Shown here: in pieces, positions 55,308 through 64,000 of the stretch | Layout of the letters: every line of letters starts with the position of its first letter | Position numbering within the stretch: position 1 is the first letter of the stretch | Source: Methanothermococcus thermolithotrophicus DSM 2095 | GTDB taxonomy: Archaea > AGJL01 > Methanococci > Methanococcales > Methanococcaceae | NCBI RefSeq assembly: GCF_946463545.1 | Contig: NZ_OX296583.1 | Span: 496,001-560,000 of the forward strand | Direction of reading: 5' to 3' | Length of the DNA: 64,000 nucleotides | Notes under the pieces: generated by a model | Databases searched by the model: none | Told to the model about the DNA's origin: nothing | Seen by the model: the letters and a program-made list of their open reading frames with translations, nothing else | Position numbers and translations under genes: made by a program

Positions 55308-55506
55308 TATAGTAATGTGCAATTTTAACCATACTTATTTCATACTATTTAAACTTAGATCGAGATAAATTCATTTTAGAATTTGTCGACTCACGAAACC
55401 AAAGTTTCGTCGAGAAATACAAAAAATTACATTATTTTTATTATGAAAGCAATATTTATGATAATTTTATAATCAATATCATTAATAAGTCATGCACACC
55501 ACTATA
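55308..55506. repeat. TIR element, family C copy, upstream of hypD
   Basis: The left end TATAGTAATGTGCAATTTTA and right end TGCACACCACTATA are inverted repeats about 200 bases apart; the left end matches 2097 and 9523. The right end stops 6 bases before the hypD ribosome site. A further hairpin, ACGAAAC..GTTTCGT, lies inside at 55393-55412. Confidence 0.6.
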
Positions 55507-55521
55507 TTTCGGAGGAAAAAT

Positions 55522-56589
55522 ATGGATATCAACAACAAAGAATTAATTAAGAAAGCGGTTCAAGCCATTAAAAAGCTCTCTGAAAAAATAGAAGACGATG
55601 TAAAAATAATGCACGTTTGCGGTTCTCACGAACATACAATATGTAAATATGGAATAAGGGATGTTTTACCTAAAAATATTACTGTTGTTCCAGGCCCGGG
55701 ATGTCCGGTCTGTGTTACAACTCAGAAGGAAATAGATGAAGCAATATACTTGGCAGAACAGGGGTACACAATTGCAACACTTGGAGATATGTACAGGGTT
55801 CCAGGTAGCAAAAAATCGCTTATGGAATTGCAATCAGAAGGTGCGGATGTAAAACTGGTCTATGGTATAGGGGATGCTGTAAAACTTGCAAAAGAGCAGG
55901 AAAACAAAGTTGTATTTATTGCCATAGGTTTTGAAACTACGGCACCAACAACTGCAGCAGAGATATTGACCAATCCAGAGAATTTCTATATTTTAAACTG
56001 TCATAGACAAACTCCTCCTGTGATGGATTTTCTTTTAAGCGGGGGAGCTGAAAGAAAAATAGATGGTTTCATATGTCCAGGGCATGTTTCCACAATAGTT
56101 GGATTAAAACCTTACTATGAACCATGTGAAAAATACAATGCCCCTATGGTAGTTGCAGGTTTTGAACCTATGGACGTTTTAATGTCTTTGGTTATGATTT
56201 TAAAACAGTTGATAAATGGTGAGGCAAAAGTAGAAAATGAATATAAGAGAAGTGTAAAAGAGGAAGGTAACTTAATAGCTCAAAGAATAATGAATGAAGT
56301 ATTTGAACCTTCAGATGTCCCGTGGAGAGGTTTCCCCGTCATTAAAGATGGCGGTTTAAAATTAAAAGAGAAGTATAAAAAATATGATATTCACGAAAAT
56401 GAAGACATTCCAGAGATAAAAGAGAAAATAGTTAAAGGATGCATATGTAGTGAGATTTTGAGGGGGGATAAATTACCAAGTGATTGTAAACTCTTTGGAA
56501 ACGTATGTAATCCTTTAAATCCTGTTGGAAGCTGTATGGTGTCTGACGAAGGAACCTGCAGAATATTTTACAAGTATAAAAGAATTTAA
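55522..56589 (+). CDS. hypD: HypD, [NiFe]-hydrogenase maturation Fe-S protein
   Basis: With HypC it carries the Fe(CN)2CO unit to the hydrogenase large subunit. 355 residues: VMHVCGSHEHTICKYGIRD, GPGCPVCVTTQ (conserved Cys), NCHRQTPPVMDFLL and a C-terminal four-Cys 4Fe-4S site within CICSEILRG...CKLFGNVCNPLNPVGSC. ATG 55522 has GGAGGAAAAAT in front; an in-frame ATG ten codons earlier would be inside the repeat end. hypA is about 8 kb away. Confidence 0.96.
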   Translation: MDINNKELIKKAVQAIKKLSEKIEDDVKIMHVCGSHEHTICKYGIRDVLPKNITVVPGPGCPVCVTTQKEIDEAIYLAEQGYTIATLGDMYRVPGSKKSLMELQSEGADVKLVYGIGDAVKLAKEQENKVVFIAIGFETTAPTTAAEILTNPENFYILNCHRQTPPVMDFLLSGGAERKIDGFICPGHVSTIVGLKPYYEPCEKYNAPMVVAGFEPMDVLMSLVMILKQLINGEAKVENEYKRSVKEEGNLIAQRIMNEVFEPSDVPWRGFPVIKDGGLKLKEKYKKYDIHENEDIPEIKEKIVKGCICSEILRGDKLPSDCKLFGNVCNPLNPVGSCMVSDEGTCRIFYKYKRI

Positions 56590-56597
56590 CCTAATTT

Positions 56598-57389
56598 TCA
56601 TATCTTTTTGATTGCAGTTTTAAGTTTGTATAGGTCACATGAGTCATTCTTATCTTCATCGATTATTTTAACATCCTTTAAACTATTTAAACCCTGTTTT
56701 TCAGCTGTTTTTTCTATCCCTAGAGTTTTATCAGTATCCATACTCAATATATAAGCTTCTAAACTAGGTACTTTTAATAGACAGGCAGCTACAGCTCTAT
56801 GGTGACCGTCAACTATTATGTATTTATTGTTGTTTGTCTCTATAACTATGATGGGCTCTGCAAGACCTCTATTCAATTCATATATTCTTCCAAATAATTC
56901 ATCTTCATAAACTTTAGATTGAGTAGGTTTAAGTTCATTAACCGGAATAGATTCTTTTTTTAATTCAACATCATATCCTAGGTTTTTATAAGATTTAATT
57001 ATTTTTTCAAGTTTAGTTGGAGTAGTTTTTTCTATTTGAGATCTTATAACATCGGTGTTCGTAATTATCCCAACTAAATTATTCTCTTCGTCAACAACTG
57101 GAAGCTTTGAAAATCCTGTTCTAAACATTATCCTTCCAACATCCATTACATTTGCTTCAGGCTTAGTAATTATCATTTCTTCCCTTTTTGTCATTAAGTT
57201 CTTTATCTTTTCGGATTCGTCTTTTCCGATAAGGTCGTGAACTGAAACAATCCCCTGAAGTTTCCCATCTGATACAACTGGAAAAGCATCATGGGACGTT
57301 TTTTTTATCAAACCAATTACATCTTTAACTGTATCCTCTGGGCTAACGCAATCAACCTTTACTGTCATGTATTCCTTTACTCTTACCAT
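56598..57389 (-). CDS. CBS pair with ParB/SerK-like domain
   Basis: 263 residues. Two CBS domains occupy residues 1 to about 115 (VKEYMTVKVDCVSPEDT; KNLMTKREEMIITKPEANV). A C-terminal ParB/sulfiredoxin-fold domain carries the LAEPIIVIETNNNKYIIVDG strand and IVDGHHRAVAACLLKV, the same GHHR signature as ADP-dependent serine kinase SerK of Thermococcus. Kinase or partition-like function cannot be told apart from the sequence. Adjacent and same strand as UPF0248 (4 bases between), so one transcript. Confidence 0.83.
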   Translation of the reverse strand: MVRVKEYMTVKVDCVSPEDTVKDVIGLIKKTSHDAFPVVSDGKLQGIVSVHDLIGKDESEKIKNLMTKREEMIITKPEANVMDVGRIMFRTGFSKLPVVDEENNLVGIITNTDVIRSQIEKTTPTKLEKIIKSYKNLGYDVELKKESIPVNELKPTQSKVYEDELFGRIYELNRGLAEPIIVIETNNNKYIIVDGHHRAVAACLLKVPSLEAYILSMDTDKTLGIEKTAEKQGLNSLKDVKIIDEDKNDSCDLYKLKTAIKKI

Positions 57390-57393
57390 GTTG

Positions 57394-57666
57394 TCAAACC
57401 CTCTTTTTGTAAATTATTTCCCCTGTTTTTAGATTTTTAATCTCCAAAATCCTATGGAGAGGAATATGAGATTCCTCGTAAATTATAAAAGAATCCTCGA
57501 TAGAAATTTTATCCATTGGGATGGTTTTTTTATTGTTTTCAGCCCCTCTATGCAGATAAACTATTTCATAATCTCCTGGATTAAGTTCGGGATGCCAGAT
57601 TATTTTGTTTATTAAGTTCTCCAGTGGAGAGCTCCGAAATTTCCGATCTCGTTTAACTTTAATCAT
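57394..57666 (-). CDS. UPF0248 / DUF504 protein
   Basis: 90-residue archaeal protein of the DUF504 (UPF0248) family. The whole-length pattern is clear: PLENLINKIIWHPELNPGDY, EIVYLHRGAEN and IPLHRILEIKNLKTGEIIY. The fold is related to the MJ1316-type RNA-end recognition domain of RNA ligase/cyclic-phosphate proteins, so an RNA-end role is plausible but unproven. The start follows GGGGGTGTT. It is the first gene of the pair with the CBS/ParB-fold protein. Confidence 0.85.
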   Translation of the reverse strand: MIKVKRDRKFRSSPLENLINKIIWHPELNPGDYEIVYLHRGAENNKKTIPMDKISIEDSFIIYEESHIPLHRILEIKNLKTGEIIYKKRV

Positions 57667-57763
57667 AACACCCCCAATTAATTAAGACAAAGAAAATATT
57701 GAGATAGTTCCAAAACTGAAAAAACTGAAATTAACTAAATATATGTTGTTTTGAAACGATATA

Positions 57764-59236
57764 TTATTCGTTACTTTCTGAACCATTATTTCCTTCTTCA
57801 ACCCCTACAGCTTCAAAAATTTTAGCCTGTATGGCCTCCTCGACTAATTTTCTAAGTGCATTTTTATCTGAAACTGATTCAAAAATACCCAATTCAATAC
57901 TTGCTGCTGCAGATGATTGGTGACCCCCACCACCAAAGGCTTTTTTCATTATATCCCCTACATCAATTCTCAGATCCTTTGTCCTTGAACTAATATGTAT
58001 TTCATTTTCAGATATTCCAAATACATAGGTAGTTGTAATCCCTTCCATCTTAAGTAAAAATTCTGCAGCTCTTGGTAATGCATCCCTATTCTTTATCATT
58101 CCAACGTAAGAAAGAGCAATATTACCTTTAATAATTTTTCTGTTTAGTATGGCCCTTGCAAGTACTTCCATTGTCTCAGTATCCATTTCAGGATTCTCTA
58201 TCATTTCCAAAACTTTAGCATCCATTAGCCCCTGCAAATACCCTGCAGCTTCAAAGTCCTTTTTTGAAGTTTTTCTTTTAAAATAGTTCGTATCTGATGC
58301 TATTGCATAGTAAAGTGCAGTTGCCAAATCTCTACTTGGCGTCATATCCATTTGCATTAAATACTCTGTTAAAATAGTAGCAGTTGCACCAACATCCTGC
58401 CTAATATCTTCATATTTTGCATTTAGATCTCCGTTCTCGTGATGATCTATTAATATAGCTATCTCCGTGTTTTCGGCATCTATTGGAAGGGTTTTTGAAC
58501 TTGAAGAATCCACCACTGCAATCGAACAGTAGTTTTTCAAATCAACATCATCTATGTGCTTTAATTTAATGCCCAATAAGTTTATCATTGCCTTATTTTC
58601 GTCATAACCTATTTTCCCCCCATATACAATTTCAGAATTTACGCCCCATTTTTCTAATATTGTTTTTAAGGCCATTGAACTTGCCATTGCATCAGGATCG
58701 GGATTTTTATGCGTAACTATTAAAAAAGGAGCCTTAAACTCACTATCAGTTGACTCCTTATCTTCTTTCTCACCATAATATTTGTTAAATTTTCTCCGAG
58801 CATCTAAAGCGAGCTCCCTAAGGTCTGCCAATTTTCTCCTTAACTTCGACTTTTCAATTTCTGCTATAACATCTTTTGCAGCACTTTCTAATGGATATAT
58901 AACCTTATCGACATCAAGACCGCTGTAAAGATCAGGATACTTAACTACCCCTCTAGCTATAAGATAACCCCTTTGATTTAATTGAGTTACTAGTTCTGCA
59001 ATTTTTCTATTTATCTCGTAGTTATTTGTTAGAATTAGTATTGTGTCAGCATCTTTAATTCTTGCTCTATTGAGAGTATCCTCTTCAGTGGCATCCCCCA
59101 CAATATAATCAAAATCAATTTCCTCAAGTGATTCAAATACAGCTTCGTTTTTATCAATTACCACGATTTTATCAAGATTTTTGGCATTATTCACGATTTT
59201 ACGACCAAACGAACCGTAACCAATAATTAATATCAT
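57764..59236 (-). CDS. RCK-DHH-DHHA1 phosphoesterase
   Basis: 490 residues: an RCK/TrkA-N Rossmann domain (ILIIGYGSFGRKIVNNAKNL; DYIVGDATEEDTLNRARIKDA), a linker, then a DHH phosphoesterase domain with THKNPDPDAMAS near residue 177 and the DHH triad in ILIDHHENG, and the C-terminal DHHA1 GGGGHQSSAAA motif. This family hydrolyses cyclic dinucleotides or nanoRNA; related archaeal proteins are proposed c-di-AMP phosphodiesterases, in line with the RCK domain's link to K+ and nucleotide sensing. Substrate is inference. GGAGGTATACT precedes the ATG. Confidence 0.88.
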   Translation of the reverse strand: MILIIGYGSFGRKIVNNAKNLDKIVVIDKNEAVFESLEEIDFDYIVGDATEEDTLNRARIKDADTILILTNNYEINRKIAELVTQLNQRGYLIARGVVKYPDLYSGLDVDKVIYPLESAAKDVIAEIEKSKLRRKLADLRELALDARRKFNKYYGEKEDKESTDSEFKAPFLIVTHKNPDPDAMASSMALKTILEKWGVNSEIVYGGKIGYDENKAMINLLGIKLKHIDDVDLKNYCSIAVVDSSSSKTLPIDAENTEIAILIDHHENGDLNAKYEDIRQDVGATATILTEYLMQMDMTPSRDLATALYYAIASDTNYFKRKTSKKDFEAAGYLQGLMDAKVLEMIENPEMDTETMEVLARAILNRKIIKGNIALSYVGMIKNRDALPRAAEFLLKMEGITTTYVFGISENEIHISSRTKDLRIDVGDIMKKAFGGGGHQSSAAASIELGIFESVSDKNALRKLVEEAIQAKIFEAVGVEEGNNGSESNE

Positions 59237-59403
59237 AGTATACCTCCAAAGGCATGGGACATTATATTCTAAACGATATAGTTCACAAGTACGTAGTAAT
59301 GTAAGTAATAATGGGGTCTAAAACATCACTTTTAATATAATCTCAAAATAATGGTATATAATTTTAATGTTAAGACATGCTATAAAAAGAAAATGAAACA
59401 AGG

Positions 59404-61200
59404 TTACATTCCCCAGAATAGGTTCCCTTCGAGTTTTTGTTTTAATTCCATGTATTTTGAGAGGGCTTCCCGTTCATCTCCTCTTAATTCTCCCTTATAT
59501 TCATGGTAGAGCTTTCTAACTTCATGTTCAGGAACTTCCACATATAGTATATCATTTTCCTTGGCGTTCCTTCCCAACACTATATTACCTTCAATTGAAA
59601 TAGGAACCTGCATGCCAACTTTTGCCTCTTTAATATTCTCCTGCTTTTGGTTTTTAATTTCTTTCACATAACCTAATTTTTTTCCATCCTCAGTCATTAA
59701 AGGACTGCCTACTTTTAAGGTCCCATATATAACTTCAACACCACAGATCGCAGGATTTTTCTGCCTGAATATACAGTTAGGAAGTATTTTAATGATTGCA
59801 GGTTTTGTAAGTTTACTTAATTCATCGGATTTCATCTTTTCATTCATTTCTTTTAACCATTCATCATAGTCTTCAACTAACTTGTAGATAATGTTTCCTT
59901 CAAATACCTTTACATCGGTTTTTTCTATTTCTGTTTTTGCATCTGGAAGTATTTTTGTGTTAAATGATATTATAGCCCCATTTAATGGGTTTGATTGAGC
60001 ATAGGATGAAGCTTCAATAACGTCTTTTTTAGAAACGTCCCCAACTTCTGCTTTTTTAATTTTAACATTATTTTTTCTTAACTCATTGGCAAGAGCTTCC
60101 AATGAACCCATAGTGTCTGCCTTAATGATGATTCCTTCTTCATCTGTCTCTATGGCTACTTCTTCAATTTCTTTCAAAATTTCCTCTTTAGCCTCATCTA
60201 CCTTGTTCTTTGGAACGATCCTTAAAGGACTTCCTGCAATAACGTTTTCCAATTCAGGAGCTGATATTTTAACCCCTGCAGATGCAACAACCTCTTTAAC
60301 AGGTTTAAACTTATCCCTTGGATCTCTCATTTCATCCAATGGTTTAGGTTTTAAAAGGGCCTTAATCTTTGAAACTAAAACTCCATCAGGATTTCCAACC
60401 ACTATATAATCTCCTCTTTTTGCAATACCGTCATAAATTATCGCATCAATAGTTTTTCCCAGTCCTTTTTCTTCTTTAACTTCCAAAACGGTACCTTTTG
60501 CATAACCTTCAACATTTAAGCTCAAGTTCTGTTCTAAAAACTTCTGAGCCAAACCTGCAATCATAACCAGTAAATCTGGGATTCCTTCTCCAGTCATAGC
60601 TGAAACTGGAATTATGTTAACAGTTTTTGCAATGTCTTTAACCCTCATAAAAAGGTCTGCTTCAAAGCCCATTTCGTTTAAAGGCTTTATAACATTTTCA
60701 TAGAGTCTTATTTCGAATTCAGTCAATGCATTAGGATGCTGATTTTTCTCATTAAAATTTAAAACAAATGGCCCTTCAACAGAGCTCCATCCTGGGATAA
60801 GATCAATTTTATTTGCAGCTACCACGAAGGGGGTTTTACATTGTTTTAAAATATTAATAGCCTCAATCGTTTGGGGCTTAAACCCTTCATTAATATCTAC
60901 TACCAATATGGCAATATCTGCCAGAGCTCCTCCCCTTTTTCTCAAGGAGGTAAAAGCCTCGTGTCCTGGGGTATCAATAACCAAAAGCCCAGGAATCGTT
61001 ATTTTAGCATTTAACATATTTAGTAGGTTTCCAGAAATCTTCTTTATAACGTCTATTGGGATTTCACTGGCCCCAATATGCTGGGTAATTCCACCAGCTT
61101 CTCTTTTTGTAACCCTTGTTTTTCTTATTTTATCAAGTAAACTTGTTTTACCATGATCCACATGCCCTAAAACACTAACTATAGGAAATCTTAAAGCCAT
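59404..61200 (-). CDS. infB: Translation initiation factor aIF5B
   Basis: 598-residue GTPase that promotes ribosomal subunit joining (archaeal IF2/eIF5B). P-loop GHVDHGKTSLLD near residue 12, switch II DTPGHEAF, NKID, then domains II-IV. The size is that of the intein-free protein, while some Methanococcales carry an intein in it. GGTGATTTTTT precedes the ATG. Stands alone. Confidence 0.96.
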   Translation of the reverse strand: MALRFPIVSVLGHVDHGKTSLLDKIRKTRVTKREAGGITQHIGASEIPIDVIKKISGNLLNMLNAKITIPGLLVIDTPGHEAFTSLRKRGGALADIAILVVDINEGFKPQTIEAINILKQCKTPFVVAANKIDLIPGWSSVEGPFVLNFNEKNQHPNALTEFEIRLYENVIKPLNEMGFEADLFMRVKDIAKTVNIIPVSAMTGEGIPDLLVMIAGLAQKFLEQNLSLNVEGYAKGTVLEVKEEKGLGKTIDAIIYDGIAKRGDYIVVGNPDGVLVSKIKALLKPKPLDEMRDPRDKFKPVKEVVASAGVKISAPELENVIAGSPLRIVPKNKVDEAKEEILKEIEEVAIETDEEGIIIKADTMGSLEALANELRKNNVKIKKAEVGDVSKKDVIEASSYAQSNPLNGAIISFNTKILPDAKTEIEKTDVKVFEGNIIYKLVEDYDEWLKEMNEKMKSDELSKLTKPAIIKILPNCIFRQKNPAICGVEVIYGTLKVGSPLMTEDGKKLGYVKEIKNQKQENIKEAKVGMQVPISIEGNIVLGRNAKENDILYVEVPEHEVRKLYHEYKGELRGDEREALSKYMELKQKLEGNLFWGM

Positions 61201-61446
61201 AAAAAATCACCGTTTTGTAAATTGTTTCACACTAAAAATATCCGATATCTCACAATTCACATTGTTATATAATATTTATCAAAATACATATCAATAAACG
61301 TTTTTTAAATAGAGACGATAATCACTTATAATATAGATATTTTACTAAAATAGATCGAGGTTATATAAAAAGATTTATTATTTAAAATATATTGCACTGC
61401 ACCACTTTTTATTTTTTATGGCAATTTTAAGAAATATCGCCATAAA

Positions 61447-61851
61447 TTATCTTCCAAAAAATAGACTTATTTCTCTCTCTGCACTTTCTTTTGAATCAGA
61501 TGCATGTATTATATTATCAGGAGTCGATAAAGCAAAATCTCCCCTGATAGTCCCAGGTTCTGCTTCTTTAGGATTTGTACTTCCGATCATTTTCCTAACA
61601 ATCGATATTACATTTTCTCCTTCAACAATAAGAATTACGATTCTACCTGATGTCATGAAATTTATAAGTTTCTCATAAAACCCTTTTCCTCTGTGTTCCA
61701 TATAACACTTTTCAACCATTTCTCTTGAAAGGGTTAACATCTTCATATCTACAATATCAAGCCCTTTATCTTCGAATCTCTGGATAATTCTTCCGATTAA
61801 TTTTCTTTTAACTGCATCTGGCTTTAAAGCCACAAAAGTTCTCTCTTTCAT
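61447..61851 (-). CDS. ndk: Nucleoside diphosphate kinase
   Basis: Transfers the gamma-phosphate among NTPs and dNDPs through a phospho-histidine. 134 residues: MKERTFVALKPDAVKRKLIG, the Kpn-loop region and the active-site His in TPDNIIHASDSKESAEREI. The frame starts five codons earlier, but ATG 61851 has GGGATTACT in front and matches the family start. Confidence 0.97.
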   Translation of the reverse strand: MKERTFVALKPDAVKRKLIGRIIQRFEDKGLDIVDMKMLTLSREMVEKCYMEHRGKGFYEKLINFMTSGRIVILIVEGENVISIVRKMIGSTNPKEAEPGTIRGDFALSTPDNIIHASDSKESAEREISLFFGR

Positions 61852-61934
61852 AGTAATCCCTAACATACCACAAAGACTGCAAAAGTTAAAAACTGTTAAA
61901 TGATTAAATAAATAATAATTAAGTATATTTTATT

Positions 61935-62504
61935 TTAAAGAGAAAGCATGTCCCTAGCAACATAGTAGCTCTTTGCATGCCCACATGATGGACACTTTTC
62001 TGGAGCTTCAGTTCCGTTATGGATATACCCACATTCAAGACAAACCCATTCTGTTTCCTCATCTCTTTTAAACATTGTTCCGTTTTCAACTGCTTCAAGG
62101 ATTTTTTTGTACCTTGCCTCATGATGCTCTTCTGCCCTACTTATCGCCCTAATTCTTTCTGCTATATCTTTAAGTCCTTCTTTTTCAGCTATTTCTGCAA
62201 ATTCTGGATACATGTATGTATTTTCATAATGCTCTCCATCTATCGCAGCTTTTAGGTTTTCCACGGTGTTTCCGCAAACTAATGGTGCTTCAATTTCGGT
62301 TTTTATGGCGTCATCTTTTCTAAGTTCCTGAATAAACTCAAAAAAAGTCTCAGCATGTTCTTTTTCATTGTCAGCAGTTTCAAGAAAGACCTTGGATATA
62401 AATACATACCCCTCCTTCTTTGCAATCTTTGCATAGAAACTATATCTATTTCTTGCCATACTCTCTCCAGCAAATGCCTTAACCAAGTTTTCAATAGTAC
62501 CCAT
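61935..62504 (-). CDS. Rubrerythrin
   Basis: Diiron peroxidase of anaerobes. 189 residues: an N-terminal four-helix diiron domain with Glu/ExxH ligands (FAGESMARNRYSFYAKIAKK; ETADNEKEHAETFFEF; GEHYENTYMYPEFAEIAEKE; SRAEEHHEARYKKILEA) and a C-terminal rubredoxin domain (WVCLECGYIHNG; CPSCGHAKSYY). GGGGAGGTACACT precedes the ATG. Works with rubredoxin (46957). Divergent from purE. Confidence 0.96.
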   Translation of the reverse strand: MGTIENLVKAFAGESMARNRYSFYAKIAKKEGYVFISKVFLETADNEKEHAETFFEFIQELRKDDAIKTEIEAPLVCGNTVENLKAAIDGEHYENTYMYPEFAEIAEKEGLKDIAERIRAISRAEEHHEARYKKILEAVENGTMFKRDEETEWVCLECGYIHNGTEAPEKCPSCGHAKSYYVARDMLSL

Positions 62505-62610
62505 AGTGTACCTCCCCTATTTTTTGTGAATAAATATATAAATCTCAAACAATAAGAATCTTTCCATACAATATACAATATATAGTTCAAAAATATAAAC
62601 GGTGAAAAAG

Positions 62611-63081
62611 ATGATATGTATTGTAATGGGAAGCGAAAGCGATGTTAAAATAGCCGAAAAGGCTGTTAATATTTTAAAGGACTTTGAAGTAGAATTTGAA
62701 GTTAGAGTAGCTTCAGCCCATAGAACACCAGAATTAGTTGAAGAAATAGTTAAAAATTCAGATGCAAAAGTTTTTATAGCGATTGCAGGATTGGCTGCCC
62801 ATTTACCAGGTGTTGTAGCATCTTTAACAACAAAACCAGTTGTTGCTGTTCCTGTTGAGAGCAAACTGGATGGAATGGATGCATTACTAAGTGCTGTTCA
62901 AATGCCTCCAGGAATCCCAGTAGCTACTGTTGGTGTAGATAGAGGTGAAAATGCTGCTATTTTAGCCCTTGAAATGCTGGCAATATCTGATGAAAACATT
63001 GCATCAAAATTGAAAGATTTCAGAACTAAACAAAAAGAGAAGGTTATGAAATCCGATGAAAAAGTTAAAAACATGTTTTAA
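62611..63081 (+). CDS. purE: PurE, N5-CAIR mutase / AIR carboxylase
   Basis: Carboxylates aminoimidazole ribonucleotide in purine synthesis. 156 residues: [19 protein letters not shown], the substrate loop [12 protein letters not shown] and the core [20 protein letters not shown]. No PurK is in the window; archaeal PurE can use CO2 directly (class II), which is not decidable here. ATG 62611 has GGTGA five bases before; a GTG three codons earlier overlaps that site. Confidence 0.95.
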   Translation: MICIVMGSESDVKIAEKAVNILKDFEVEFEVRVASAHRTPELVEEIVKNSDAKVFIAIAGLAAHLPGVVASLTTKPVVAVPVESKLDGMDALLSAVQMPPGIPVATVGVDRGENAAILALEMLAISDENIASKLKDFRTKQKEKVMKSDEKVKNMF

Positions 63082-63082
63082 A

Positions 63083-64000
63083 TTACATCTCAACAAATAT
63101 GTCTTTTCCTTTTTTCATTGCACTTAAGAGCTCTTTTCCAATGGATGTTTTTTTGTTTAATTTTACAGTACCATTTGAACTTACGGTAGCAGAGCAGAGA
63201 TATTCTCCATCAATATAAATTTTAATATTCGCTCCAACAAAATCCTCCCCTGCATCTACAACGATATGTTTTCCAGTCTCAATTAATCTTGTAGTTTCAT
63301 AATCGCTCATATATTCGTACTTATCAACTTCTTCATCATAATGACCTTGAGTTTCAGCTCCAGAATCTGAACCCAATTCTCTAACACTTATTTTTAATCC
63401 TATTATATCTTCCAGCTTGGATATTTCCTTTCCCCCTTTTCCTATAATTGAAGGAATGTACTTCTCATGAACTCTAAGTTCAATTGTATCGTTGCCCAAT
63501 ATTTTAATCTCAGGTTTTGCCTTTTTTGGAATGTATGGTTTCAAAGCCTTCTTTATATTTTCTTCGGCATATTTGTAAACTGGAGGTACTTCGCTAATTT
63601 CTTCTTCCTTTATAGGCATGACTACAACCTGTTCCCCATAGGTGTATATCTCGTATTCGGGTTTTTTTGTTACAAAGTCTTTAATTTCAATAACAGGCCT
63701 TGCCAAATCTGCCTCTTTCATTCCATGCGGAACTTTAACTGTAAAGCCCACTTCATAAACCTTTTCAATTTTTCCATCTTGAATAAATACAACAGTATCT
63801 ACAATCTGAGGAATTATACCGAGCTCTACTCTACCTATGAGTCTCTGTATAGCATCTATTGGCTTTGAAGCATGAACTACCCCAACCATTCCAACTCCTG
63901 CCATTCTCATATCTGCAAATATTTCAAAGTCCCTTGTCTTTCTGACTTCATCGTATATTGTGTAATCAGGCCTTACTAAAAGTAAAATATCGCAGGTTTT
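63083..64000 (-). CDS. PIN-KH ATPase, C-terminal part (cut by window edge)
   Basis: Partial, 305 residues to the edge with the 5' end outside. The visible part has VRPDYTIYDEVRKTRDFEIF and MRMAGVGMVGVVHASKPIDA (PilT/VirB11-type ATPase core), then a KH domain with PSIIGKGGKEISKLEDIIGL, and a beta-rich C-terminus. The family (MJ1533-like) combines an N-terminal PIN domain, an ATPase and KH, and is thought to act on RNA. Convergent with purE, 1 base apart. Confidence 0.9.
   Translation of the reverse strand, partial: KTCDILLLVRPDYTIYDEVRKTRDFEIFADMRMAGVGMVGVVHASKPIDAIQRLIGRVELGIIPQIVDTVVFIQDGKIEKVYEVGFTVKVPHGMKEADLARPVIEIKDFVTKKPEYEIYTYGEQVVVMPIKEEEISEVPPVYKYAEENIKKALKPYIPKKAKPEIKILGNDTIELRVHEKYIPSIIGKGGKEISKLEDIIGLKISVRELGSDSGAETQGHYDEEVDKYEYMSDYETTRLIETGKHIVVDAGEDFVGANIKIYIDGEYLCSATVSSNGTVKLNKKTSIGKELLSAMKKGKDIFVEM

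Noticed and set aside
57690-57765. GATAGTTCCAAAAC and TTTTGAAACGATATA as element ends beside the DHH gene
   Set aside because: Too few matching bases, with a core under 60 bases; treated as AT-rich background.

Overview
The window reads as a chromosomal segment of a methanogenic archaeon of the order Methanococcales. The DNA is very AT-rich. Archaeal information-processing genes are present: two RFC subunits, aIF2-beta, aIF5B, L15e, NMD3, RNase P p30, a fused Kae1-Bud32 and Trm5. So are methanogen-only genes: CfbD for coenzyme F430, methanogenesis markers 7 and 5, and a DUF2111-type protein. Shine-Dalgarno sites of the GGTGAT/GGAGG type precede most genes and were used to choose starts. Species cannot be fixed from the sequence alone. 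No rRNA, tRNA or CRISPR array was recognised.

Layout. 1-9.5 kb: thrS, an amino-acid permease, kae1-bud32, marC, hisA, a PfkB kinase and an SNF-type Na+ symporter with its tiny MetS-like partner. 9.5-20.8 kb: CBS protein, mmp7 with an unknown partner and a LUD protein, rfcS, cfbD, DUF211, a lone IS605-type tnpB, RNase P p30, a beta-CASP nuclease, a TatD-like hydrolase and a DJ-1/PfpI protein. 21-35.8 kb: a DOMON lipoprotein with a b561-like membrane protein, AMP phosphorylase, metG, GAPDH, a KamA-family radical SAM enzyme, trm5, rfcL, DUF447, archaeal shikimate kinase, cbiL and a Cys-rich mini-protein. 36-50.9 kb: ilvD, FBP aldolase/phosphatase, mmp5, DUF2111, taw3, DsrE/TusA, a SWIM protein, two-subunit 2-oxoacid oxidoreductase, AGOG glycosylase, rubredoxin, hypA, a COG1325 protein, rpl15e, aIF2-beta and nmd3. 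51-64 kb: thrB, class I FBA, an AIR-synthase relative, NAC, hypD, a CBS/ParB-fold protein, UPF0248, an RCK-DHH phosphoesterase, infB, ndk, rubrerythrin, purE and the 3' part of a PIN-KH ATPase.

How they fit together. CfbD, HypA and HypD are steps in nickel enzyme maturation (F430 and [NiFe] hydrogenase), and Mmp7/Mmp5 belong to the methyl-CoM reductase maturation set. GAPDH, class I FBA and FBP aldolase/phosphatase give gluconeogenesis. Kor-type oxidoreductase, IlvD, ThrB, HisA, AroK and PurE cover anabolism. Rubredoxin and rubrerythrin are oxygen defence.

The least ordinary content is between and inside genes. (1) Short terminal-inverted-repeat elements of about 95-150 bp, mostly with TATAGTCGTTCTGC-type ends, recur at least seven times in promoter regions; one supplies the last residues and stop codon of the DUF447 protein. 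(2) A double-palindrome cassette of about 70 bp lies inside both metG and trm5, translated in two different frames. (3) Hairpin blocks sit at gene 3' ends, twice bracketed by duplicated gene tails (ilvD, dsrE). (4) The TnpB has lost the acidic RuvC-III residue. (5) A DOMON + b561-like pair suggests a small haem redox module in a lineage usually described as cytochrome-free. (6) rpl15e has a folded 5' leader.
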